A stretch of DNA of 17,025 nucleotides. Origin: Clostridia bacterium. GTDB lineage: Bacteria; Bacillota_A; Clostridia; Oscillospirales; Acutalibacteraceae. The notes under the pieces are model-generated. The model was given only the letters and a program-made list of their open reading frames with translations. It did not search any database and was not told the DNA's origin. Position numbers and translations under genes: made by a program. The stretch is from assembly GCA_017390825.1 (NCBI GenBank), contig JAFPAK010000186.1, positions 1 to 17,025 of the forward strand. Direction: 5' to 3'. Shown piece by piece: positions 5,831 to 13,251 of this stretch (position 1 is the first letter of the stretch; every line of letters starts with the position of its first letter).

Positions 5831-6356
5831 ATGAAGAAATTATTAGCTGTTTTTGCGTTGGTGTGACGGAATAAAAGAGCTGGAGCTTCCGAAATCTCTC
5901 AAATCAATAAATCGGGCTCTTCCATTCTGTTGTGTTTACCTTGAAAAAGTTACTGTAACCCCAAGCACAACATACATTGAAGACGCTACATTCAGTTACA
6001 CTTATAACCCTGTTACTTTCTACGGCTATGAGAATTCATATATTGAATATTATGCTGCTAAAAACAATCACAAATTTGAAAGCATTGGTGTATTAGGTGA
6101 TGTAAATCAGGATGGTAATTTTAACGGCAAGGACGTGCTGGAGCTTCGCACGTCTATTGTAGGACTTGAAAGTGAGATTGACGAGTATAATTCCGACGTT
6201 AATTTTGACGGCAAGATCAACGGTAAAGATGTGCTCAGCATCCGCAAACAGTTAGTTGGAATTACTTATTATCTTGGCGAGGATACTACACCCACCGAGC
6301 CTGATCCTGTTGAAACTCCTTCCGATATAGTTGTTGAAACACCCGATAATGCATGA
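5831..6356 (+). pseudogene. Remnant of a secreted BspA-like LRR protein with a C-terminal dockerin
   Basis: The gene opens at ATG 5831 behind a good ribosome site and reads MKKLLAVFALV, the start of a signal peptide, then hits TGA at 5864-5866. The next frame continues from about 5867 and encodes the tail of a BspA-type leucine-rich repeat region (IKELELPKSLKSI, TYIEDATF) and its usual capping stretch (TFYGYENSYIEYYA). A type I dockerin follows (about 6099-6255) with two calcium-binding repeats, DVNQDGNFNGKD and DVNFDGKINGKD, then an acidic Pro/Thr-rich tail. A normal family member would have several hundred residues between signal peptide and dockerin. The simplest reading is an internal deletion that also broke the frame. 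In an intact protein the dockerin would attach it to cohesins of a cellulosome-like or surface complex. Promoter and terminator are intact. Confidence 0.82.
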
Positions 6357-6394
6357 TTCATATTGTACTCCTATATTCAATGATACTCTTTTTT

Positions 6395-6434
6395 GCAAAG
6401 AACGACCTGGAAACAGGTCGTTCTTTGCTTTTTT
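6395..6434 (+). terminator. Strong rho-independent terminator after the dockerin remnant
   Basis: A 15-bp perfect stem (6395-6409 with 6414-6428) with a GAAA loop and a six-base T run (6429-6434). Between here and 6574 I see AT-rich sequence with no gene or site. Confidence 0.95.
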
Positions 6435-6573
6435 GATATCGGGCAATATCTTAAAAATCCATGCTTTATTAAAAATGCTTTAATTGTAAAGTTATATTAT
6501 CAGCTTTGTAATTCACAGTAATTTAATATCAACTCCTATTAAGTGTAAGAACTTAAGTATTTTCCAATTAAAA

Positions 6574-6610
6574 TATGCACCCCGAAAGTTCCTGACTTTT
6601 AGGGTGCATA
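6574..6610. repeat. Hairpin repeat, copy A (likely terminator of the galU operon)
   Basis: A long imperfect hairpin: TATGCACCCC at the left pairs with GGGTGCATA at the right, with inner AAAGT/ACTTT arms. It begins 13 bp beyond the stop of the last minus-strand gene and is followed on the minus strand by ATTTTAATT, so it can end that operon. A related hairpin lies at 14457-14494. The arms (GCACCCC then AAAAGTT) recall terminal repeats of IS150-type IS3 elements; that resemblance is from memory and untested. Confidence 0.7.
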
Positions 6611-6623
6611 CCATTTTTGGATA

Positions 6624-6902
6624 CTATCTTAAGTGTTCAAGAGAAGCAAAGAACATTTCCCACGGGTCATCAAAGTAATCGTACAGATTAACTCCGCCGC
6701 CATTTGTGCTTTTCATCTGATTGTAGGTGTATTCTTCGCCCATAGTGATGATATCACCGATGGTGATATCGAAACCTAGTGTATTTACATATTTACAGAA
6801 TTCATCCAACGGATCGTCTGCATTATATGTTTCAAACAGTGCATCAAGCACCGCTTTATCGTTCTTTGCAAGTTTATAGAGTTTACCGAAAATATCATCC
6901 AT
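6624..6902 (-). CDS. Small acidic protein resembling Nif11-type leader peptides
   Basis: A 92-residue protein that starts 1 bp after the galU stop (TAA, A, ATG). It has no clear ribosome site of its own, so translation probably depends on galU termination and re-initiation. The helical first half, then LDEFCKYVNTLGFDITIGDI and a Gly-Gly-Gly near residue 69, follows the layout of Nif11-like (nitrile hydratase/Nif11 leader) peptides: a short helical domain with a GFDIT-like element and a terminal double glycine. The 20-odd residues after the glycines (GVNLYDYFDDPWEMF...) are acidic and aromatic and contain no cysteine. No RiPP modifying enzyme or peptidase transporter is nearby, so it may simply be a conserved small partner of GalU. 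Function is unknown. Confidence 0.75.
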   Translation of the reverse strand: MDDIFGKLYKLAKNDKAVLDALFETYNADDPLDEFCKYVNTLGFDITIGDIITMGEEYTYNQMKSTNGGGVNLYDYFDDPWEMFFASLEHLR

Positions 6903-6903
6903 T

Positions 6904-7776
6904 TTAAAGTGTTTTTGCCAGCTCCTTAATATAGTTGCGGAATTCATTGCCGAATTCGGGGCTTTTAAGCGCCATTTCAACATTTGCCTGCATATAGCTG
7001 AACTTATTGCCCATATCATAGCGAGTACCGGAAAAATCAATACCCATCATACCTTTTTTAATAGCAAGCGTTTTCATAGCATCTGTGAGCTGAAGTTCTC
7101 CGCCTGCGCCTCGCTCTGTATTTTCAAGGATAGTGAATATTTCAGCAGGCAAAATACATCTGCCGAGTATAGAATAGCAGGACATTATCTCATCATCCTT
7201 TGGCTTTTCTATCATATCCGAAACACGCATTATCTTGTCATTTATCTTGTCAACCTTTAATGAGCAGTATTTGCTGACATCTGCTCTCGGTACTTCCTTC
7301 ACACCGACAACACCGAGCCCGTACTGATCGTAAACCTCAGCAAGTTCACCGATAGCCGGCACATCTCCTATGATAACATCGTCACCGTAAAGCACAGCAA
7401 ACGGATCGTCACCAACAAAGGATTTTGCCTTGAGCACAGCATGACCCAGTCCACCTGTTTCGCCCTGACGCAGAAAATAGACGTTTGCAATATGTGATAC
7501 TGCTTCAACAGTTTTGAGCATTTCATGCTTTTGCTTTTCTCTCAAATTTGTTTCAAGCTCAAAGGAATGGTCAAAATGGTCTTCAATTACATTTTTGCCA
7601 CGATTGGTAATGATGAGTATGTCGGTAATTCCGGCAGCGGCCGCCTCTTCAACGATATGCTGAATAGCAGGCTTGTCTACTATCGGCAGCATTTCCTTCG
7701 GAACAGCCTTGGATGCCGGTAGTATTCTTGTGCCCAGTCCGGCTGCGGGTATTACCGCTTTTTTAATAGTCCCCAT
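6904..7776 (-). CDS. galU: UTP--glucose-1-phosphate uridylyltransferase
   Basis: A 290-residue cytoplasmic nucleotidyltransferase that makes UDP-glucose from UTP and glucose 1-phosphate for polysaccharide, glycolipid and galactose metabolism. Seen: the nucleotide-binding signature AAGLGTRILPASKAVPKEM (11-29), LPIVDKPAIQHIVEEA, LYGDDVI in the middle, MIEKPKDDE, and the GAGGELQLTDAM element near the end, all standard for GalU. Length is normal. The ATG at 7776 follows GGGGAGA about 9 bp upstream. It is the fourth gene of a minus-strand operon, 42 bp after the zinc-ribbon membrane protein gene and 1 bp before the small downstream gene. Confidence 0.96.
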   Translation of the reverse strand: MGTIKKAVIPAAGLGTRILPASKAVPKEMLPIVDKPAIQHIVEEAAAAGITDILIITNRGKNVIEDHFDHSFELETNLREKQKHEMLKTVEAVSHIANVYFLRQGETGGLGHAVLKAKSFVGDDPFAVLYGDDVIIGDVPAIGELAEVYDQYGLGVVGVKEVPRADVSKYCSLKVDKINDKIMRVSDMIEKPKDDEIMSCYSILGRCILPAEIFTILENTERGAGGELQLTDAMKTLAIKKGMMGIDFSGTRYDMGNKFSYMQANVEMALKSPEFGNEFRNYIKELAKTL

Positions 7777-7818
7777 AAAATTTTTCTCCCCATTGTTTTA
7801 TTAATAATTGATCATACC

Positions 7819-8688
7819 CTAATAGATCAATTCAAGTACTGTGCTCAAAACCTGCACAATGATCGTTACTGCAAGCATAAGATAAATAGCAATATATCCG
7901 CATATTACGCCGATCATTCCGCCTTTTGCCGTTGACCCTGCATTTTTTATTGCAAGCATCGGATAATCCGGCATAGCTTGCTTTATCTTTTTTATCCTGC
8001 TTGCTGCAAAGCTCATATACATATAGTTTGCTCTTAATGAGAGTATTATTACAAATGCTATCATACAGCCACCGAGCAAGGTCGATAATGCACCGTTTGC
8101 AGAAACCTTTGTAGCAAACTCTTCAAAGCTGTGTAGTGCCTCGCTATCAAACTGCTCTTCATGTTCAGGAGAAAGATAATCGCCGTTTTCATCAAGGTTT
8201 TCTTTGCTTATTTCTACAATATCTTCAACAAACTCGCGTACTGCATCAATAGTTGGGACAGAAATTGCAATATCTGCCGCCGTAAACAAAAGACCGATAC
8301 ATAATACTATTGCACCGATCTTGTTCATTCTGCGGTAGAAAAACCAACCGGCTGCAATTATAGGTGATACTAAAAGTCCCAATAAAAATACAGGAAGGTT
8401 AAAAGATATTTTTGAATTTTTATCACGCATTCTGATAAAGTTCTTCATCACCTTATCAGAATTTTTGCCCACAAATTCAGCCATCTCTGCTTCAGGCACA
8501 CCGAGAATCTCATTGCTCGTATATGTATTACCATACTTGTTTTCAGGTTCTGTCGGTGACGCAGCGGGGATATCAGTTTGCTCAACTGTGACAGGAGTAA
8601 CAAGCTCCTTGCCGCAATAACGGCAAAAGCGCGAGCTTTGGTCATTTACAGTATTACAATTTTCACAAAGTACAACATTTTTATCCAT
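7819..8688 (-). CDS. Zinc-ribbon membrane protein, DUF2628-like
   Basis: A 289-residue protein with an N-terminal zinc ribbon (Cys8, Cys11, Cys22, Cys25), a linker rich in Pro, Thr and Glu, and about four membrane segments. The stretch before and into the first helix (NFIRMRDKNSKISFNLPVFL, then FFYRRMNKIG) matches the layout of DUF2628 domains. An acidic soluble loop of some 60 residues sits between the second and third helices. Its core parallels the upstream gene product (EFVG.N...., then a RD-rich approach to the membrane), so the two are tandem paralogs. The ATG at 8688 has GAGGAT 8 bp upstream; an in-frame TTG at 8706 would lack a site. Function is unknown. Confidence 0.82.
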   Translation of the reverse strand: MDKNVVLCENCNTVNDQSSRFCRYCGKELVTPVTVEQTDIPAASPTEPENKYGNTYTSNEILGVPEAEMAEFVGKNSDKVMKNFIRMRDKNSKISFNLPVFLLGLLVSPIIAAGWFFYRRMNKIGAIVLCIGLLFTAADIAISVPTIDAVREFVEDIVEISKENLDENGDYLSPEHEEQFDSEALHSFEEFATKVSANGALSTLLGGCMIAFVIILSLRANYMYMSFAASRIKKIKQAMPDYPMLAIKNAGSTAKGGMIGVICGYIAIYLMLAVTIIVQVLSTVLELIY

Positions 8689-8698
8689 AATTATATCC

Positions 8699-9619
8699 TC
8701 ATCCAAACAGTAGTATTAGCAGATTAGCTAAAATGCCGGTCACAAAATATGCAGCACCCGCCAAAAAGAAATTAACACCGCCCTTGCGGTATATCTCATA
8801 ACTGTCCTCAATGCCTTCCTTTTTTAGTTCGCTGAGCGCAGAGAACACTTTTCTGCGATATATCCAGTCACCAAAAAGACCAAACAGCACCCGCACTGAT
8901 ATCATAAGCATTTCCACAACAGCAAGAGTCATAAACTGCTCGCTGCCCATGAATTCTGCCATTTGCTCGTTGCTTTGCATTATCTGTTGATAATTTGAAG
9001 GCAAAGCAAGTGTACACATTGCCATTGTAAATACATCAAATGCAGCACTTATGCAACCGGTTTTAAAGCATTTGCGTGAAAAAAGCCACATGGTAGGGAG
9101 AAGGAACGCAGCCCAGTTCCAGCGCACAAATACCCTGCGCTTTATGTTGTCACGGAAGATGCGGACATAGCGAAGCGCATTCACGCCGACAAATTCCGCT
9201 ATTCTTTGAAGCTTGAAACCGTTGATGTCCTCGTTTTTGTCAAATCCGTTTGATGAAAAGAAGATATTTACACGGTCATTGAGTGGATCATCACCCTGCT
9301 GAGCGTATTCGCTCTGTGTGTCCTGATAATCTCCGTCTTTCTTGATATGAATACCGCATTTTGGACAGAAGCGGTTGTCTTCATCATTTATGTCAATATG
9401 CATACCGCAGTTGGGACACACATGATGCTGTGCTTTTTCTTTCTCTTGCGGCATCGTCCATTGCTCAGGAGTGCCGTGGGCATTGTCATAAAAACACTTG
9501 CCGTTTTGCAAAAAGCACTCTCTGTGATGCGGTGCGCCGCATTCAGGACATACACAGACCTCGCCATCCTCCAGAGAGAGTCCGCAAACGGGACATATCA
9601 TATCTTTATATTTATCCAT
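8699..9619 (-). CDS. Prokaryotic RING-finger and zinc-ribbon membrane protein, DUF2628-like
   Basis: A 306-residue protein with three parts. Residues 9-42 form a RING-like zinc module (CPVCG, then CPECGAPHHRECF and a final Cys42), typical of the Prok-RING family. Residues 68-88 are a second zinc ribbon (CPNCG...CPKCG). After an acidic linker comes a DUF2628-like membrane part with several helices from about residue 165 (RWNWAAFLLPTMWLF). Prok-RING domains in bacteria have been linked by comparative genomics to ubiquitin-like or membrane signalling systems; none of those partners is visible here. The ATG overlaps the Nudix gene's TAA by one base (TAATG), with AGAGG 6 bp upstream, so it is translationally coupled. 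The specific role is unknown. Confidence 0.85.
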   Translation of the reverse strand: MDKYKDMICPVCGLSLEDGEVCVCPECGAPHHRECFLQNGKCFYDNAHGTPEQWTMPQEKEKAQHHVCPNCGMHIDINDEDNRFCPKCGIHIKKDGDYQDTQSEYAQQGDDPLNDRVNIFFSSNGFDKNEDINGFKLQRIAEFVGVNALRYVRIFRDNIKRRVFVRWNWAAFLLPTMWLFSRKCFKTGCISAAFDVFTMAMCTLALPSNYQQIMQSNEQMAEFMGSEQFMTLAVVEMLMISVRVLFGLFGDWIYRRKVFSALSELKKEGIEDSYEIYRKGGVNFFLAGAAYFVTGILANLLILLFG

Positions 9620-10140
9620 TACTTACCTCTGCTAATCAATTTTTGCGGAATTGAGAATACTGTTTCAAAATAGCTTCTGCCGTAATTATGAAACAGTCCG
9701 CATTCTATCATTCCCTTTAATTCCATCTGTGTCACCCACTTGACACAATCGACCTCTTCCTTTTGCAGACGGAGATCCTCAATATCACAATTGCATTTTA
9801 CCGCCCAAATATCATTGAGTGAGTACTTACGCAGCATTCTTCTGATATGCACCATTTCACGCCGCGGCGGACGGATGCCGAGTTCCTCATTCAATTCACG
9901 GATAGCGGCATGTCTCGACCCCTCACCGGATAGTGCAGAACCGCCGTGTGCTGCCCATTCTCCCGGCATCATCGGTCGGTCATTACTGCGACGCTGGATT
10001 AAAAATTCGCCACGGTCATTCACTACCCAGATGTGCACAACAAGATGATACTCGCCGTTTGTGAGGGGCTTATTGCCTCGGATAATAGTTCTGCCGGTTT
10101 TTCGCCCGTTCTTATCAAGTATATCCCAATATTCCAGCAT
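9619..10140 (-). CDS. Nudix hydrolase
   Basis: A 173-residue cytoplasmic Nudix enzyme. The Nudix box spans residues 67-89 and fits G-x5-E-x7-REUxEExGU (ending RELNEELGI), with all metal-binding glutamates present. The N-terminal EYWDILDKNGRKTG and HLVVHIWVVNDRGE resemble the isopentenyl-diphosphate isomerase-like/YfcD Nudix branch, but the substrate cannot be assigned. The ATG at 10140 follows a strong AAGGAGGGG. It is the first gene of a five-gene minus-strand operon that includes galU. Confidence 0.92.
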   Translation of the reverse strand: MLEYWDILDKNGRKTGRTIIRGNKPLTNGEYHLVVHIWVVNDRGEFLIQRRSNDRPMMPGEWAAHGGSALSGEGSRHAAIRELNEELGIRPPRREMVHIRRMLRKYSLNDIWAVKCNCDIEDLRLQKEEVDCVKWVTQMELKGMIECGLFHNYGRSYFETVFSIPQKLISRGK

Positions 10141-10161
10141 ATTACCCCTCCTTACAAGCTA

Positions 10162-10190
10162 ATTTTACACCATACTTATATCATTTTCAA
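10162..10190 (-). promoter_or_regulatory. Promoter of the Nudix-galU operon
   Basis: On the minus strand, -35 TTGAAA (10185-10190), exactly 17 bp, then -10 TAAAAT (10162-10167), 21 bp ahead of the Nudix start codon. It is the only promoter-like signal noticed for the five genes that follow. Confidence 0.7.
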
Positions 10191-10294
10191 TAAACAAACA
10201 GTAAACAATTTATTTAATACTATTAAATAATACCATATCATCAGCACAAAATCAATGGCTATTTATTAAGCTGCGATTTTATTTCGTTAAAATA

Positions 10295-10323
10295 TAGACA
10301 TTCTGATTCTTTTGTGCTATAAT
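10295..10323 (+). promoter_or_regulatory. Promoter of the aconitase gene
   Basis: -35 TAGACA (10295-10300), 17-bp spacer, extended -10 TGC-TATAAT (10315-10323). This is close to the vegetative consensus and one of the strongest promoters in the window. No clear Rex operator (TTGTTAA-n4-TTAACAA) overlaps it. Confidence 0.8.
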
Positions 10324-10364
10324 AACTAATTATAATTTTGATTTTTATATAAGGAGATTCACAT

Positions 10365-12299
10365 ATGGGAATGACTATTGCAGAAAAGATCATCAAGGCC
10401 CATCTTGTTGAGGGTGAAATGATCAAGGGCACAGATGTAGGTCTTAGAATAGACCAAACTCTTACACAGGATGCAACCGGCACTATGGCTTATCTTGAAT
10501 TCGAGGCTATGGGTGTAAAGCGTGTTAAAACAGAACGCTCGGTAGCATATATAGATCACAACACTTTGCAGACAGGCTTTGAAAATGCAGATGACCACCG
10601 TTTTATTGGTTCGATTGCTAAAAAGCACGGTATATATTTCAGCAGACCTGGTAACGGTATCTGCCATCAGGTACATCTTGAAAGATTCGGTATCCCCGGT
10701 AAAACCCTTATCGGATCAGACAGCCATACTCCTACAGGTGGCGGTATCGGTATGCTTGCGTTCGGTGCAGGCGGTCTTGATGTCGCTGTTGCAATGGGCG
10801 GCGGTACTTATTATATCACCATGCCCAAAATGGTGCGAATCAATCTTACAGGTAAGCTTTCGGATTACGTTTCTGCAAAGGATGTAATTCTTGAGGTACT
10901 TCGCATTATGTCCGTCAAGGGCGGCGTAGGCAAAATAATCGAGTACGGCGGCGAGGGCGTTAAAACGCTCTCCGTTCCCGAACGTGCTACTATCACAAAT
11001 ATGGGTGCAGAGCTTGGTGCGTCAACTTCTGTATTCCCGTCTGACGAGATCACAAAGCAATTTCTTGCAGCACAGGGCAGAGAAGAGGATTACACACCTG
11101 TATTTGCTGATGAGGATGCAGTTTATGATGAGGTAATTGAAATTGATCTTTCTTCCTTGAAGCCAGCAGCAGCAATGCCGCATATGCCCGATAATGTTAA
11201 ATCGGTTTCTGAGATCGGCAAGATCAAGGTGGATCAGGTACTTATAGGCTCCTGTACCAACTCATCACTCCGTGATATGCTCACAGTTGCAGCTATTCTT
11301 AAGGGTAAGACTGTTCATCCCGATGTATCTGTAGGCGTTGCTCCCGGCTCAAAACAGGTGTTCAATATGCTCGCACAGTGTGGTGCTCTGAGTGATCTTA
11401 TCGCAGCAGGTGTGCGTGTGCTTGAATGTGCTTGCGGTCCTTGCATCGGCATGGGTCAGTCACCTAATTCAGCAGGAATCTCACTTCGTACCTTCAACCG
11501 TAACTTTGAGGGCAGAAGCGGTACTGCCGACGGCAAGATTTATCTTGTTTCTCCCGAAACAGCAGCAGCATCTGCACTTACCGGTGTTCTGACTGATCCT
11601 ACAGAGCTTGGTGTTGCTCCGACAATTGAAATGCCGGAGAAATTCCTTGTAAACGATAATATGATCGTTGAACCTGCAAGCGAAGAAGAGGCAGAAAGTG
11701 TTGAAATACTGCGCGGTCCTAACATTAAGCCGTTCCCTGTAACTACAGAGCTTGAGCAGTGCATCAAGGCACCGGCTGTTCTCAAAGTGGGCGATAATAT
11801 TACTACTGACCATATTATGCCCGCAGGTGCAAAAATTCTTCCGTACCGTTCAAATATTCCTTATCTTTCACAGTTCTGTTTCAAGCAATGTGATGAAAAA
11901 TTCGCAGAGCGTGCCAAGGCAGCAGGCAGCAGTATAATTATCGGCGGCTCTAACTACGGTCAGGGCTCATCTCGTGAGCATGCAGCACTTGTTCCGCTCT
12001 ATCTAGGCGTTAAAGCAGTTATCGCAAAGAGCTTTGCAAGAATTCATGTTGCCAATCTCATCAATGCAGGTATCATCCCGATGACCTTTGTTAACGAGGC
12101 TGATTACGATGCTGTCAATAAAGACGACAGCCTTGTATTTGACGGAATTAAGGATGCCATTAAAAACGGCGATAATGTATTTACCGTTAAGAATGAAACC
12201 AGCGGTAAGACCTTTGATGTTAAGATAGACTTCACCGAGCGCCAACGTTCGATGCTGTTGCTTGGAGGTCTACTTAATTATACAAAAGAAAACGCATAA
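10365..12299 (+). CDS. Aconitate hydratase
   Basis: A 644-residue [4Fe-4S] enzyme that interconverts citrate and isocitrate. Cluster ligands are visible as Cys297 (GSCTNSS) and Cys357/Cys360 (CACGPCIGMG). Other family marks are DSHTPTGGG in the N-terminal part and GSNYGQGSSREHAAL in the swivel domain. The length of about 640 residues and overall form fit the compact bacterial and archaeal aconitase type rather than the roughly 900-residue AcnA or AcnB. AAGGAG (10351-10356) is 8 bp before the ATG. It has its own strong promoter and stands ahead of rex and a malic enzyme gene, but no citrate synthase or isocitrate dehydrogenase is in view, so whether it serves glutamate synthesis or a partial TCA route is inference. 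Confidence 0.93.
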   Translation: MGMTIAEKIIKAHLVEGEMIKGTDVGLRIDQTLTQDATGTMAYLEFEAMGVKRVKTERSVAYIDHNTLQTGFENADDHRFIGSIAKKHGIYFSRPGNGICHQVHLERFGIPGKTLIGSDSHTPTGGGIGMLAFGAGGLDVAVAMGGGTYYITMPKMVRINLTGKLSDYVSAKDVILEVLRIMSVKGGVGKIIEYGGEGVKTLSVPERATITNMGAELGASTSVFPSDEITKQFLAAQGREEDYTPVFADEDAVYDEVIEIDLSSLKPAAAMPHMPDNVKSVSEIGKIKVDQVLIGSCTNSSLRDMLTVAAILKGKTVHPDVSVGVAPGSKQVFNMLAQCGALSDLIAAGVRVLECACGPCIGMGQSPNSAGISLRTFNRNFEGRSGTADGKIYLVSPETAAASALTGVLTDPTELGVAPTIEMPEKFLVNDNMIVEPASEEEAESVEILRGPNIKPFPVTTELEQCIKAPAVLKVGDNITTDHIMPAGAKILPYRSNIPYLSQFCFKQCDEKFAERAKAAGSSIIIGGSNYGQGSSREHAALVPLYLGVKAVIAKSFARIHVANLINAGIIPMTFVNEADYDAVNKDDSLVFDGIKDAIKNGDNVFTVKNETSGKTFDVKIDFTERQRSMLLLGGLLNYTKENA

Positions 12300-12310
12300 G
12301 TAAATATCAA

Positions 12311-12357
12311 AGAGCAAAAGGAGAAGAGAGAAGAAAGTTTTATCTCTTCTCTGCTCT
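12311..12357 (+). terminator. Possible terminator hairpin after aconitase
   Basis: A purine-rich left arm (12321-12329, GAGAAGAGA) pairs with TCTCTTCTC (12343-12351). Outer arms AGAGCA (12311-12316) and TGCTCT (12352-12357) extend it across a 4-base bulge. There is no T run after it, so termination efficiency is doubtful. Confidence 0.35.
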
Positions 12358-12562
12358 GATTTATACTGAAGATCTTGAAAAGTTTGGTGAAGTATTGTAT
12401 TTTGACTCTGAAAGCTATATGATAAGCTTTGAATATAATGATAAGACATTTGTCTTCGGCGAGGGCGGTTTGTGCAGCAACCCTGAATTCTGGAATGAAG
12501 GCGAAACGATTTTGCCGACATCCGAGAATTGCGGAAATCTTTATACTGTAAGGGTGAAATAA
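12338..12562 (+). pseudogene. C-terminal fragment of an unknown protein
   Basis: A frame open from the aconitase stop to TAA 12560-12562 encodes about 75 credible residues (for example DSESYMISFEYNDKTFVFG and FWNEGETILPTSENC) but has no plausible start codon or ribosome site. The composition is protein-like, with alternating strands and charged turns. The most likely reading is the remnant of a gene whose front was lost, lying between acn and rex. An internal ATG (about 12419) could at most give a 47-residue peptide. No family is recognised. Confidence 0.45.
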
Positions 12563-12591
12563 TTCGAAGATAAAAATCAGGAGTGAAGAGA

Positions 12592-13251
12592 GTGACTAGA
12601 AAAAAGGTGGCTAATTATAAAATTTCAAAAGCAGTTATTAAGCGCTTGCCGCGGTATTACCGCTTTTTAAATATGCTTTATGACAGCGGTGTTACGCGTA
12701 TTTCCTCCGGCGAACTTTCAAAAAGAATGGGACTTACCGCATCACAGATCCGTCAGGATCTTAACTGCTTCGGCGGTTTCGGTCAGCAAGGATACGGATA
12801 TAATGTACTGCTTTTGCGGGATCAGATAGGTGATATATTGGGACTTAACGCTCATTTCTCTGCGATCATTATCGGTGCAGGTAATCTCGGCAGAGCGATT
12901 GCGGCCCATATGGATTTTGAGAAGCGAGGCTTTAATCTTATCGGTATATTCGATCAGAAGGAGTCTTGCGTCGGTCAGATAGTCAGAGGACTTCCCGTGC
13001 GAAATAGTAACGGTCTTGATGAATTCTGCCGTGAGTATCATCCCGATATTGCTGTGCTGTGTATACCTGATGAGCATGCACAAAAGTTAGTAGAACAGCT
13101 TGTGCGGCTTGGTGTCAAGGGATTTTGGAACTTCTCGCATTACGATATTGCAATGCAATTCCCTGAGATCCCTGTTGAAAATGTTCATCTGGGCGACAGT
13201 TTAATGACTTTTTGCTATAAAGTAAATGAGGCGAAACAAAATAATGAATAA
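12592..13251 (+). CDS. rex: Redox-sensing transcriptional repressor Rex
   Basis: A 219-residue dimeric repressor that senses the NADH/NAD+ ratio and controls fermentation and respiration genes. Residues 15-75 form the winged helix, with the family's DNA-recognition block SQIRQDLNCFGGFGQQGYGY (51-70). The Rossmann NAD(H) loop is IIIGAGNLGRA (92-102). The C-terminal NFSHYDI and LGDSLMTFCYKV are typical of the domain-swapped helix. GTG 12592 is preferred because AGGAG (12579-12583) lies 8 bp upstream; the earlier in-frame GTG at 12583 overlaps that site. The last 8 bp overlap the start of the malic enzyme gene, so repressor and enzyme are made from one transcript. Confidence 0.95.
   Translation: MTRKKVANYKISKAVIKRLPRYYRFLNMLYDSGVTRISSGELSKRMGLTASQIRQDLNCFGGFGQQGYGYNVLLLRDQIGDILGLNAHFSAIIIGAGNLGRAIAAHMDFEKRGFNLIGIFDQKESCVGQIVRGLPVRNSNGLDEFCREYHPDIAVLCIPDEHAQKLVEQLVRLGVKGFWNFSHYDIAMQFPEIPVENVHLGDSLMTFCYKVNEAKQNNE

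Noticed and set aside
5851..5870. Programmed frameshift joining the signal peptide to the LRR/dockerin part
   Set aside because: The joined protein would lack the rest of the signal peptide and most of the LRR region, so an internal deletion explains the break better than recoding.
9347..10048. Plus-strand open frames opposite the RING protein and Nudix genes
   Set aside because: They mirror well-supported minus-strand genes and encode no recognisable domain.
11481..12245. Minus-strand frames opposite aconitase
   Set aside because: They are shadows of a strongly conserved gene with intact Fe-S ligand motifs on the plus strand.
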